IMG/VR virus record: IMGVR_UViG_3300034066_001346
Span: 1-64,000 of that record
Direction: 5' to 3' (one strand)
Source of the DNA: a virus
Length of the DNA: 64,000 nt
Below, one piece after another: positions 45,667 to 54,718 of the stretch. Position numbers and translations under genes: made by a program. Under the pieces are notes generated by a model that worked only from the letters and a program-made list of their open reading frames with translations, searched no databases and was not told the DNA's origin. The first letter of the stretch is position 1. Each line of letters opens with the position of its first letter.

Positions 45667-47091
45667 TTAAGAAATTATTTCTTTATCGTAAGCTTTATTC
45701 CATAAAATAATATCATCACTATCATTTAAAAGCGGCTGTCCTTTTATATTTAAGCTGGTGTTTAGTAATACTGGAACTCCAGTATGCCAGTACCATTGTC
45801 TTAATAAAAAATGAAGCTGTGGATGATCATATTCGTTTACTGTTTGAACCCTAGATGTTCCATCTACATGAACTACAGATGGAATTTTATCAGGCTGCTT
45901 GCATTTAACTGAATACTGCATGTATGGAGTTGATTTTGTTGGCATATCAAACCACTCATCTGCAAAATGCTCAAGAACAACTGGAGCGAAGGGCCTGAAT
46001 AGCTCTCTCTGCTTAATTTGATTTACCTTATCCTTTATATCTGGATCTCTTGGGTCTGCCAATATGCTTCTATTCCCAAATGCTCTCGGCCCATACTCAG
46101 CTCTACCTGATGCTACTGCAGCAATTTTATTTTCTTTTAGTTCTGCAAGCACTCTGTCTACTGGCCACCTTTCACCAATATTAGTTCCTAGATACGGACC
46201 CTTCCAATTCAAATGCTTACCGTATAGTGCTGCTGCTGCACCAAGGGAGCTTCCTGCGTCACCAGGATTTGGCATAATCCATATGTTATTAAATATTTTC
46301 CATAGAGCAGTATTTGCAGAACAATTTAAAGCGCAACCACCCATAAATACTAAATTGTTTTTACCAGTTATTTGCTTTGCCATGCTCATAAATTCCATGA
46401 GTCTACTCTGATAAACAGCTTGAACGGCAGCGGCAATATCAAATTTATCTTGATCGCTGATTACTTCATTCCAATCATATATACCTTTATGAAAGTTATA
46501 TTTTTGCTTATGATATGAAGGGAAATATTCACCAACCTTTTTCAAGTATTTATTTGAATCTCCGTACCCAGCCATGCCCATCATTATGTACTCTTCTTGA
46601 TTTGGCATTAGACCAATTAGCTCTGTAAATGCAGAATAAAATAATCCAAAGCTGACTGGGTAGTTTTGCTTGTATTTTAATTTGATTTTTTCATTTTCAC
46701 CAGACCAAACCGTGGAGGTGTTGTACTCTCCTATAGCATCTAATACGACTACAACTGCATCCTTAAATGAGCTTGTATAGTATCCAGCTGCGGCATGTGA
46801 GTAATGATGTTTAAAATAATGAACTGGTACGTCGAGTGGTATATTTGGCTTCCAGTCTCCAGCTCCGCCCCTTAAAAATATTCTAGACCTTTTTAGCCAA
46901 GGCTTCTCGTAATAAGCAATTGCATCTGGAGTTCCATATTCTAAAGCATTCTGAATAATTTCTTCATTATTATACCAATCATTTTTTTTCTTGCTATATC
47001 TTTCTGCATGAGCAGCAAAAAGTATATCGCCATCTTTTATTAAAGACACCGATGCGTCATGTGAAGTTTCATTTATACCTAATATTATAAT
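45667..47091 (-). CDS. NodU/CmcH-type carbamoyltransferase, probable AUU start
   Basis: Transfers a carbamoyl group to a sugar or similar hydroxyl. 474 residues when read from ATT at 47091: the family's N-terminus (IILGINETSHDASV...) is encoded there, but no ATG/GTG/TTG precedes it; the first standard start (GTG 47049) would remove it. HHYSHAAAGYYTS, GGCALNC, GRAEYGPRAFGNRSIL and RPFAPVV are all present. AAAGG is 8 nt before the ATT and the start overlaps the upstream stop (47085-47087). Confidence 0.85.
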   Translation of the reverse strand: MIILGINETSHDASVSLIKDGDILFAAHAERYSKKKNDWYNNEEIIQNALEYGTPDAIAYYEKPWLKRSRIFLRGGAGDWKPNIPLDVPVHYFKHHYSHAAAGYYTSSFKDAVVVVLDAIGEYNTSTVWSGENEKIKLKYKQNYPVSFGLFYSAFTELIGLMPNQEEYIMMGMAGYGDSNKYLKKVGEYFPSYHKQKYNFHKGIYDWNEVISDQDKFDIAAAVQAVYQSRLMEFMSMAKQITGKNNLVFMGGCALNCSANTALWKIFNNIWIMPNPGDAGSSLGAAAALYGKHLNWKGPYLGTNIGERWPVDRVLAELKENKIAAVASGRAEYGPRAFGNRSILADPRDPDIKDKVNQIKQRELFRPFAPVVLEHFADEWFDMPTKSTPYMQYSVKCKQPDKIPSVVHVDGTSRVQTVNEYDHPQLHFLLRQWYWHTGVPVLLNTSLNIKGQPLLNDSDDIILWNKAYDKEIIS

Positions 47092-48218
47092 TTTTTTGAC
47101 CTTTCAATAAAAGATTCGGCTATGTGTCTATGCTTGTGCACACCCCAGTGTCCTTCCCATTCAGATATTTCTACATCTTTTCCCCAATAAAAATACTCAG
47201 GGTATTTTTCTTTTAAATCTAGGTGGCAGATGTCTTCTGAATCAGAAAAAACTTTTGAGTGATTGTAGCTATCATTTGAATCTGAAAAAACATTATACGG
47301 AACATATCTTTCGGAAACCCTAGATCCACCAGGATTCTCAACAGTTTGGGTATCAGCTTCAAATATTTTTGCTGCCCAGCTTTCAACATCTAGCTCAACA
47401 AAAGAGTCGTACTTTAAAAAATCTTTTTGTATTTTTAAAATAGTTTTGTATACTTTTGGTTCCCATACTGACCATAAAAATTTTATACCTAAGTCTTTGC
47501 AGTACTGCTCTAGTATTAATATTTTTTTTATAGAATTAAATATAGAAAGCTCTATTCCTAAAACATCATTAATTTGGTAAGGCTTTCTAGAGTATGATGG
47601 CTTTAAATCAATATCCTGATTCTTAGAAAAATGTGCATCAACAATAAATATCTGTCCATCAGTAGGCATTCCAAAGTAACTGAACTCGCTAACATTTATA
47701 TTTGGATTAATTGGGAATCGCATTCTTGTAAAATCGGGGAATAGGCAAAATATAAACTTTGGCTTCTTATACAATTTTAGATAAGAAAAAACAGAATCTA
47801 CAATCCAGTCTGAGCTTACGCCTGGCTTTCCTAAATTAGCATATGAGAGACCTAACTCATTTGCCAAAGATACGCCCCATATACATTCTTCTGGTACGCC
47901 TAAGCCAAATGTGTAGGAGCACCCAGCTAATAATAAATCTGCATCATTAAATTCTGGAGAACGAAAATCTAAAGAATTATAAGAGTACTCTGTAAACCTA
48001 TCCATGACTAATTCTTTTCCTTTATAAGGCCTTGTAAAACCCTGCTTCTTTAAATTAGATCTTTTTTCAATAGACATTCCAGTTTTATTTAAATCCTCAA
48101 TATTGTTATAAAAAATATCACGGATTGTTTCTTCAGATATTTTATAGTTTTTATTTTTCTTTTCTGGATAAAGAATAGCGTCATAAAAGTCATTACCGCC
48201 ACTGCTTTTATTAAGCAT
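47085..48218 (-). CDS. SGNH-like protein with Cys at block I
   Basis: 377 residues: LLLAGCSYTFGLGV, FCLFPDFTRMR, GHWGVHKHRHIAESF, parallel to 44595-45560 but with G-C-S instead of G-D-S. Serine and His remain. Coupled to the carbamoyltransferase gene by overlap, so it probably acts on the same sugar. Confidence 0.68.
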   Translation of the reverse strand: MLNKSSGGNDFYDAILYPEKKNKNYKISEETIRDIFYNNIEDLNKTGMSIEKRSNLKKQGFTRPYKGKELVMDRFTEYSYNSLDFRSPEFNDADLLLAGCSYTFGLGVPEECIWGVSLANELGLSYANLGKPGVSSDWIVDSVFSYLKLYKKPKFIFCLFPDFTRMRFPINPNINVSEFSYFGMPTDGQIFIVDAHFSKNQDIDLKPSYSRKPYQINDVLGIELSIFNSIKKILILEQYCKDLGIKFLWSVWEPKVYKTILKIQKDFLKYDSFVELDVESWAAKIFEADTQTVENPGGSRVSERYVPYNVFSDSNDSYNHSKVFSDSEDICHLDLKEKYPEYFYWGKDVEISEWEGHWGVHKHRHIAESFIERSKKL

Positions 48219-48444
48219 TACTTATTGTTCTTTCTACAATTTGCTGAACATATTCTGAAAAATGCTTTCTTATGTTACCAGAAGGTCTACTTCCTAAAGA
48301 AATCCATATTCTTTTATACTCCATTATATTTGCAAACGTGGTGGGACAAACCACAATATCGTGGTACTCTTTAAGCACAGTTGGCAGAGGCACGTGCTTG
48401 CCGCAACACTTGCATTCTTTAGCTTTTTCTTGGTACGTACTCAT
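48211..48444 (-). CDS. Zinc-ribbon protein
   Basis: 77 residues: CKCCGK...VCPTT, WISLGSRPSGNIRKHFSEYV; similar to 36997-37233 in the 'SGR/SRP.G' loop. Overlaps terminase and SGNH genes. Not recognised. Confidence 0.6.
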   Translation of the reverse strand: MSTYQEKAKECKCCGKHVPLPTVLKEYHDIVVCPTTFANIMEYKRIWISLGSRPSGNIRKHFSEYVQQIVERTISNA

Positions 48445-50237
48445 ATTATTAACATCCTATCCATTGATTCTTTTAATTCTTGTGGCATTCGTGGTGCCCT
48501 TATCATATTTTGAGCATACTCTATCTCTTCACTATCTCGATCATTTAGCATTGAGCTATAAGTATGAATATCTATTTCTTGATTATTTTCAAATCTTGTT
48601 CTGCTTATTGCATTGTATATTGATCCACATACAGCATCAGCTAAGTCTTTTGACCCTTTTCTTGGGTGATCAACTCTATCACGCATAATCTTTAGCTGAA
48701 GTAATTCATCTATTAAAAGAGGAATTCTGGGGCCAAGAAGTCTTTCTTCTAGTACTATCATAGCCATATCGTCGTAGTGTTTTTTTGCGACAGACAAAAT
48801 TTCAGTGTTAATTCCATACTGCTTTAGCTGTTGCATCATGTCGTGAGAGTTCCATCGGTCAAATGTACAAACACGTATCTTAAATCCCATAGTTCTTAAT
48901 GCTAAAATATAATCTTTAACCTCAGTAAAGTCTACAGACTTATCTGCTGTTGGAGTCCAATACCTTACTGCATCCACCTCAACTATTGGTGCTGGCTGAG
49001 AATATTCATTTGTTATTTTTATGTTAACCCATTTTTGCACATGAGCCAAAGACACTGCACAGTGGTCATGCTTTTGTGCTAAGTCGACATGTATAAAATA
49101 TTCTTTATCTGGGTCTGGTGCAAACCAGTTTTCAAATCTACCAAAGCCGTCTATGGCAATTGCAGTATTTCTAAATGCCGATTCTATTTTTTCTCTTGAC
49201 TTAAAGAATGCATCTATTGCTTCTGCTGGCATGCAAGCAAATCTTCCTAGTGCATCAGATGGATTCTTATAGAATGCAACCTTAAAGTCTTCTATTTTTC
49301 TAACTGGATTAACATCCCATGTTGGTCTTTTAAGAGCATACATCTTTGGATACTTATAAGATATTATATGATCTTCTTCCCACTCTACGTCGAACTCATT
49401 CCCAGCTGTTCCATCTGGAAGATCGTCGTCTAATTTAAAATGATGTGTTCTAACAACAACTTCTTTTTCAGCAACTACGTCGTCATATCTTTGCTGAATA
49501 TAATCATTTTTATAACGTGGAAATGAAAGTAGAATTACTTTGCCAAAGTCTGGGAATCTTGAGTCTACTGATGCCCTGTACATATCATAGATTGCTGATC
49601 CAGTCTTTGCTTGCTCGTGACCAGTTGTATTTTCTATAGCAAAGCCAGAAATTTCATCAAGAATAATTACAATAACATTGTATCCTTCCCATGCCTCTCT
49701 TTCAGAGTGACCTGAGTGTACTGTGATAGCTTTATCAAACTTAATTTCAGAAGCCTTTGGGTCGTACTTTCCTGTAAACCATGGCGACTTATCTATTCGT
49801 GTTTTAAAACCTTTAAAGAAAACATTATTTGCCTGCTGAGAGTTAATTGCAATATTAATAATATCAATTGAGTCTCCAGGAGGCTTTCCATAATAAGTTG
49901 CTGGATCTTTTAGACACAATAGTAAATATACTATATAAGAAACTGCAATTGTGGAGCAGTAATCTTTTCCAGACCCCTTTCCTAATTGTGCAACGACTTC
50001 ATTAGCCGTTTGCTTAAACATTCTTTTGCCTTCTTGTTCGCCAAAAAGCTTAATGAGAGTTGACTCTTTATATATCTGGGAACTTTTTTCAATTAGAGTG
50101 TACTGATATTCAGAAAGTGGTGGTAGCCCTAAATAGTTTGGGCTCTGCACAAATGTTCTTAAATCGACTGGCTTTTCTTCAAACTCTTCGCCATCAAGTA
50201 TGTCAATTAAATCATTAAAATCAAATTCCACTTGCAT
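48441..50237 (-). CDS. terL: Terminase large subunit
   Basis: 598 residues: Walker A GKGSGKD (86-92), Walker B VIVIILDEISG (about 190), coupling region, and an RNase H-like nuclease with FIHVDLAQKHDHCAVS, FDRWNS and KDLADAVCGS. It packages DNA into proheads and cuts the concatemer. Overlaps the small subunit gene by 17 nt. Confidence 0.92.
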   Translation of the reverse strand: MQVEFDFNDLIDILDGEEFEEKPVDLRTFVQSPNYLGLPPLSEYQYTLIEKSSQIYKESTLIKLFGEQEGKRMFKQTANEVVAQLGKGSGKDYCSTIAVSYIVYLLLCLKDPATYYGKPPGDSIDIINIAINSQQANNVFFKGFKTRIDKSPWFTGKYDPKASEIKFDKAITVHSGHSEREAWEGYNVIVIILDEISGFAIENTTGHEQAKTGSAIYDMYRASVDSRFPDFGKVILLSFPRYKNDYIQQRYDDVVAEKEVVVRTHHFKLDDDLPDGTAGNEFDVEWEEDHIISYKYPKMYALKRPTWDVNPVRKIEDFKVAFYKNPSDALGRFACMPAEAIDAFFKSREKIESAFRNTAIAIDGFGRFENWFAPDPDKEYFIHVDLAQKHDHCAVSLAHVQKWVNIKITNEYSQPAPIVEVDAVRYWTPTADKSVDFTEVKDYILALRTMGFKIRVCTFDRWNSHDMMQQLKQYGINTEILSVAKKHYDDMAMIVLEERLLGPRIPLLIDELLQLKIMRDRVDHPRKGSKDLADAVCGSIYNAISRTRFENNQEIDIHTYSSMLNDRDSEEIEYAQNMIRAPRMPQELKESMDRMLII

Positions 50238-50757
50238 CCTCTATGACTACTGCTTCAACTATTCCAGTAATTTGAGACAATCTTTTTGCAACATCCATCT
50301 TACATTTAGGGCAAGTAGAGGTAACCTCTTTTAATATCTTTACCAAAACCTCTTGCTTACGTTCTGCTTCTGCAATTTGTGAAGCCAATTCATTATTTTC
50401 AAGTACGCCGACATCTTGAAGCATGCCTATTCTTTTGCCCTCAATGTCCGCTATAAGCTTTAATGCGCCAGCCTTAACATTTAGTTGACCAGACTGGTCT
50501 GCGTCCTCTACGGTCTTCCAGGCCTCTTTAATGAGCATTGCATAGTGTTGGTCGGCACCTGAGATGGCTTCCTTAGCACGGTCTCTAAGGCTGCTATCAT
50601 TATGAACAACGCTCTTCCACTCATCAATAAACTCAACAACCTCTTTACGAGAAAATCCAGTTATAGAAGCAATCTGGGTAGCACTATTACCCTTTAGCAG
50701 TTCTTCAACCACCTTGTTCATTCTATCAAAATGTTGTGCGAGTTCTATTTCAGCCAT
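50221..50757 (-). CDS. Candidate terminase small subunit
   Basis: 178 residues: N-terminal HTH (GNSATQIASITGFSRKEVVEF), coiled middle, and CPKC near the end. Position directly before terL supports the call; the sequence is otherwise not diagnostic. Leaderless promoter with the -10 (complement of 50764-50769) 6 nt from the ATG. Confidence 0.75.
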   Translation of the reverse strand: MAEIELAQHFDRMNKVVEELLKGNSATQIASITGFSRKEVVEFIDEWKSVVHNDSSLRDRAKEAISGADQHYAMLIKEAWKTVEDADQSGQLNVKAGALKLIADIEGKRIGMLQDVGVLENNELASQIAEAERKQEVLVKILKEVTSTCPKCKMDVAKRLSQITGIVEAVVIEDASGI

Positions 50758-50772
50758 AGTTTAATTATACTT

Positions 50773-51117
50773 CTAGTTGACTGAAATAGCAAGTTTCTTA
50801 GCAATTTTAAGTAAGATTAAATAACCAATCATATCGTCAATATCATTATCTCCTGCAAATCCTGAGCCATTCTTGATCCTATTAATCTTGTCATCAATTC
50901 TGATCTTAATCTGCTCCTGATTATCTGCTTGAGAAAATATACGAATAGGACTTAATGCTGAGTCTCCATAAGATATATTCTTTTTAATTAGCATCTCTGC
51001 AATATCAAGACATTCTCTAATTATTTTATGTCCAGAAGGTGCATCAGTTGCAATTAATTGCAAATCTGTTACCCAAGACTGATAGCTATCTTTATTAGGA
51101 TAATCTGTTCCCGCCAT
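50773..51117 (-). CDS. Conserved phage protein of the 'YGDSAL' type
   Basis: 114 residues: AEMLIKKNISYGDSALSPIR, IRIDDKINRI, DDMIGYLILLKIAKKL. Common phage unknown, related in look to nucleotide-modification-associated DUF1599-like proteins. Function not established. Overlaps next gene by 1 nt. Confidence 0.65.
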   Translation of the reverse strand: MAGTDYPNKDSYQSWVTDLQLIATDAPSGHKIIRECLDIAEMLIKKNISYGDSALSPIRIFSQADNQEQIKIRIDDKINRIKNGSGFAGDNDIDDMIGYLILLKIAKKLAISVN

Positions 51118-51776
51118 TATTCCATCTCCTTATATAATTGTTTAAGACCTTTTAGTGTTCCTATATCCATATACTTTCCGCCTGGCTTTACAGCCCTAAT
51201 ATCTAGACTCATATCAATCCATTCTTGTATTTGTTTTCCTGGATGCTCTAATTCTGGATCTATGTATCTTATCAAATTTTTGCGGAATAGCATAGTTCCC
51301 CACATGTTTGAATAGTCGCAATTATTTGTTTTATCCATAGAAGAAATAACTTTATCCCCAGATAATAACACTTGACCAACTCGACCCTTTAATTCTTCAC
51401 TACATTCCCATACCCCTAAGACAAGGTCCCCAGAAACCTTATTCATTTCTTTATAAATATTATTTTGTGTTCCATGAATATATGTGTCTGGCATTCCAAC
51501 TAGAACAGTATCATTATAATCACCAACCATAAACTTTACAGCATCTGACATAGTCGATGGCTCACGAACGATTAACTTAATATTCATATCCATATTCTGA
51601 ATAATTGGAACCCATTCAGCTCTTGTTGAAACTCTAACCTCGTCACAAACTTCTAGCATTTGCTCAACGTGCCATTGTAAAAGAGATCTTTCATCTGAAA
51701 TAGGCAGGCAAAACTTAGGTATACCGCCTACACGTGAAGCTTTTCCTGATGCAGGTAAAATTCCTATTGTTGACAT
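51117..51776 (-). CDS. Sugar-1-phosphate nucleotidyltransferase-like protein
   Basis: 219 residues: IGILPASGKASRVGGIPKFCLPI is the NTP-transferase signature loop; VLVGMPDTYIHG is the metal-site strand (D in MPD). Makes NDP-sugars from NTP and sugar phosphate. Start at 51776 follows GGGAGAA; MM pair leaves 51779 possible. Coupled to the glycosyltransferase. Confidence 0.82.
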   Translation of the reverse strand: MSTIGILPASGKASRVGGIPKFCLPISDERSLLQWHVEQMLEVCDEVRVSTRAEWVPIIQNMDMNIKLIVREPSTMSDAVKFMVGDYNDTVLVGMPDTYIHGTQNNIYKEMNKVSGDLVLGVWECSEELKGRVGQVLLSGDKVISSMDKTNNCDYSNMWGTMLFRKNLIRYIDPELEHPGKQIQEWIDMSLDIRAVKPGGKYMDIGTLKGLKQLYKEME

Positions 51777-52534
51777 CATTTCTCCCACTCATGAGGATTG
51801 AATCCATTGGGATATGACTCATTAACCATTGGATCCTTTTTCCATGCAATCCATCCAGCTTCTCTATCATCGCCCCAATACAAATGAACTACATCTCTAT
51901 CTAGTAAACGCCTTGCTTCTTCGCCATTTAATATCTTTACGTTATTATTTTTTAACCAGTCCATCTCCATAAGCTCTGGCGCCCAATCATTTAAATGCTT
52001 TTGATAAGGCTCAACACCAAGCTCTTTATATATAGCGTCAGTGAACATTTGAACATCTGTGTAATAATGAACCATATGATTATGTTTGATAATACCGCTT
52101 GCACATCTTTCAACGCATAGATCAATTGCTGCCTTCATTATTGGGCTACCAGCCTTTGCAGCAATCACTTGCGTGGCAAGCCATGGGGTGTCCCTCTCTA
52201 TATCCAAAAGAACATCATTTTCTTCTCTTAGCCAATCTGAAATTGGTGACTTACAGTGTGTATCCATATCTGCATATACTCCACCATTAATATAAAGAAT
52301 TGCAAATCTCCATAGGCCAGCCTTCATGACACCTAAAGGTAAATTGATATAAGTGTTATATACTTCTTCAGAAAAGTTTTCTTTAAAAAAGGATTCTCTA
52401 TCTGGTCCACTCATATATCCGTGTTGCCAATCTGGATTATTATGCTTCCAGGTATTTATGCTTTCTTTAGCATACTGTGGTAAATCTTCGTATGATGTTT
52501 CATACGTCTGCCAAATAGTCTTTTCGATACTCAT
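51776..52534 (-). CDS. DXD glycosyltransferase (Och1/capsule type)
   Basis: 252 residues: IWQTYET, GVMKAGLWRFAILYINGGVYADMDT with the DXD motif, late WGDDREAGWIAW. Family of sugar-binding-region DXD transferases that act on surface polysaccharides. Pairs with the nucleotidyltransferase. Confidence 0.85.
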   Translation of the reverse strand: MSIEKTIWQTYETSYEDLPQYAKESINTWKHNNPDWQHGYMSGPDRESFFKENFSEEVYNTYINLPLGVMKAGLWRFAILYINGGVYADMDTHCKSPISDWLREENDVLLDIERDTPWLATQVIAAKAGSPIMKAAIDLCVERCASGIIKHNHMVHYYTDVQMFTDAIYKELGVEPYQKHLNDWAPELMEMDWLKNNNVKILNGEEARRLLDRDVVHLYWGDDREAGWIAWKKDPMVNESYPNGFNPHEWEK

Positions 52535-52677
52535 CTTTTTTTAATTAGCCCAAACTGTTCTAGGTATCTCTGAATAGTCATTGCAGAGACTTGACACTCT
52601 TTACCTATTTCTGTAACTGTTTTCTTTTGAACTACATATCTTCTATACAGCCACTCCTTGCTTTGATACATTTTCAT
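52531..52677 (-). CDS. Small HTH protein
   Basis: 48 residues: KEWLYRRYVVQKKTVTEIGKEC... with CQVSAMTIQRYLEQFGL recognition helix. Paralogue of 25803-25964. Possibly a small regulator. Confidence 0.65.
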   Translation of the reverse strand: MKMYQSKEWLYRRYVVQKKTVTEIGKECQVSAMTIQRYLEQFGLIKKR

Positions 52678-53243
52678 CGTTCTGTTAACACCTTATTTGC
52701 GTAGTGAGCAATTCCAAATGAATCTGCCACATCAAAATCATCTAAATTTAAATTATACTTATCATTAAAATAATCTACAGTTCTTTGCTTTCTCATATTT
52801 CTTATTTGATTCTTATACCATGAGTCAGCATATCCTGGACTCTTTAATCTTATCGCTGCCTTTTCTTCTTTTGTAGGGTTTTTATTCCCAATATACGCCT
52901 GCCAAGACGTCGGAGAAATAGTAATAACACTAGCACCCGTAGACATAAGTTCAGCAATGACAACGCCATATACATACGACAATTTTATCACAGCATCTGG
53001 TGATCTGACAAGGATGGCTCCTTCTACAACAATGTAATCAGACTTTAATTCATCTAACATCATAGCCATTTTTCTTTTAGCATCATATATCTTTTCATAT
53101 ATATCAATTCCTTCAAGGTTAACCTTACCCCATTTAAGAGGAACATCATTTTCCATTAAACAAAATGCTATGGAATTAGTTGATGCATCTATGCCTAAAA
53201 CTCTATTTGCTTGGGTCTTCTTTAAACTAGCTAATGTCATCAA
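52674..53243 (-). CDS. RuvC-like Holliday-junction resolvase
   Basis: 189 residues: VLGIDASTNSIAFCL, IVVEGAIL, and DDFDVADSFGIAH, the RNase H-fold acidic residues of RuvC-type enzymes. Resolves branched DNA before packaging. Start overlaps the zinc gene. Confidence 0.85.
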   Translation of the reverse strand: MMTLASLKKTQANRVLGIDASTNSIAFCLMENDVPLKWGKVNLEGIDIYEKIYDAKRKMAMMLDELKSDYIVVEGAILVRSPDAVIKLSYVYGVVIAELMSTGASVITISPTSWQAYIGNKNPTKEEKAAIRLKSPGYADSWYKNQIRNMRKQRTVDYFNDKYNLNLDDFDVADSFGIAHYANKVLTER

Positions 53244-53502
53244 TCATTCCTAGCAATCTGGATCTTGATGAATCACTATTCTTTTTTTCACAACCAGAGC
53301 AAACAGAGCCTTGATTATATCTACTTAGTCTAACTCCGCATTTGCAAGCTCGATAAGCGCCATTTCGTATAGACTTTTTTTCATAATACTTCTCCATTAT
53401 TCTTCTATTTGTTGCAATTCTGCAACATTCATCTGTGCAGTATTTTTGGTTGTGTGTCTTTGCTTCAAATTCTTTTGAGCATTCTTTATTATGACATATC
53501 AT
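53227..53502 (-). CDS. Zinc-finger protein
   Basis: 91 residues: CHNKEC, YCTDEC, CKCG and CSGC, two zinc sites, basic between. Overlaps nuclease genes on both sides. May bind DNA. Confidence 0.65.
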   Translation of the reverse strand: MICHNKECSKEFEAKTHNQKYCTDECCRIATNRRIMEKYYEKKSIRNGAYRACKCGVRLSRYNQGSVCSGCEKKNSDSSRSRLLGMIDDIS

Positions 53503-54290
53503 AAAGAAGGAACCTTAAATAATTCAATCTGAACTTCACCAACTGGGGTTTCTTTGCTATAGCATTCCTTTTTAATTGGGCAGTATGTGCATGGCATTTT
53601 AGATTTAGTTGATCCTGCTGGTCGCATTGGTAGACCGCCATCTTGAAAGTTATCCCACACTTCCTGCATCCATAAAAATGTATCTTCAATTATCTTTTTG
53701 TTTTTATCATTCATAGAGATTGGTATTACAAGTATCTCCTGGGTGTTTTTATTCTCATAAAGAAAAAATCCTTCTTTCGCATTCTTAAGCTTCATGTATG
53801 TCAGAAGTTGTAGTATGTGATTTGCAGATGGTTTCATCTCGGCCTGTCTTGTATCCCAGACTTCTTGCTTTGCCGTTTTAATTTCGCCTATTACCGTCTC
53901 ACCATCATACTCCATAATTAAATCTATAAATCCACGAATTGGCGGATACTCGTTAATTATTTCTTCTTCTTCTGCCCTGAATTCTGGCATAGTGGCAATT
54001 AGCTTTTGCAATCTTTCATGAGCCTGTGTTCCTTGTGACATATTTGCAACAGCAACTGCATCATTATTATCAATGAACATAGCACCACTAAAAGCCATAT
54101 ACCAATATCTTGGGCATGTTCCGTGTCCGTATCCCAATGAGCTTGGACTAAACGACTTCTTTGTCATGTCGCCATCTGCACGCTTTGTATTTCTGTAAGA
54201 CTCATCAAGTAGCTCGGCAAATCTTTCTGGATCAAAATACTTTCCAGTATGCTTCTTAAACTTAAGGTTCTTTACTATATCTCTACCCAT
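53499..54290 (-). CDS. Cas4/RecB-like PD-(D/E)XK exonuclease
   Basis: 263 residues: GFIDLIMEYDGETVIGEIKTAK gives the D...ExK core, and C-terminal CTYCPIKKEC with the early CPRYW cysteine makes the Fe-S cluster typical of Cas4/AddB. Recombination or end processing; no CRISPR is nearby. Confidence 0.85.
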   Translation of the reverse strand: MGRDIVKNLKFKKHTGKYFDPERFAELLDESYRNTKRADGDMTKKSFSPSSLGYGHGTCPRYWYMAFSGAMFIDNNDAVAVANMSQGTQAHERLQKLIATMPEFRAEEEEIINEYPPIRGFIDLIMEYDGETVIGEIKTAKQEVWDTRQAEMKPSANHILQLLTYMKLKNAKEGFFLYENKNTQEILVIPISMNDKNKKIIEDTFLWMQEVWDNFQDGGLPMRPAGSTKSKMPCTYCPIKKECYSKETPVGEVQIELFKVPSL

Positions 54291-54628
54291 TATGAGTTAT
54301 ACCTAACAACATACTTAAGTGCATCTACAAGTTTGTCTATGGACTCCTTTAGTGAATAATATACATTTTTCTTATTATTGTTTTCAGTGCCAGCTTTATC
54401 TTTTGCAATTGTTGAATAGTATGAAGCCATCACAGCAAACTTAGTTGACATTGCTTGAAGCTCCATAATAAGCATTGGAGATTTTGCTGAAGGAACATCT
54501 GGATTCATTAAAAGCTTTACAACAATAGCCAGAGCCTTGTCTAAGTGCTCATCCTTCATGAACTCATGAAGGTCATTAAACTCAGTTATATTGCTAATAA
54601 GTTCTAATGTATTTTTATCTTCTGCCAT
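54290..54628 (-). CDS. Hypothetical helical protein
   Basis: 112 residues from MAEDKNTLEL (site AAAGGAACA). Helical, with ALAIVVKLLMNPDVPSAKSP. In the recombination operon before the Cas4-like gene, so perhaps its partner. Not recognised. Confidence 0.65.
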   Translation of the reverse strand: MAEDKNTLELISNITEFNDLHEFMKDEHLDKALAIVVKLLMNPDVPSAKSPMLIMELQAMSTKFAVMASYYSTIAKDKAGTENNNKKNVYYSLKESIDKLVDALKYVVRYNS

Positions 54629-54695
54629 CTTTTGTTCCTTTGTTAATTTTATCAATAAAAAGTCCTATTGAGTAACCTAATGCTAATCTTATCAT
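54615..54695 (-). CDS. Possible 26-residue peptide
   Basis: IRLALGYSIGLFIDKINKGT..., short hydrophobic helix then basic; overlaps the next start by 14 nt. Weak support. Confidence 0.3.
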   Translation of the reverse strand: MIRLALGYSIGLFIDKINKGTKDGRR

Positions 54696-54718
54696 AAACT
54701 TTAAAAAATAGATATAGT

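Noticed and set aside
53499-54290. CRISPR adaptation gene
   Set aside because: Cas4-like fold, but no cas1/cas2 or array in the window; it sits among phage recombination genes.
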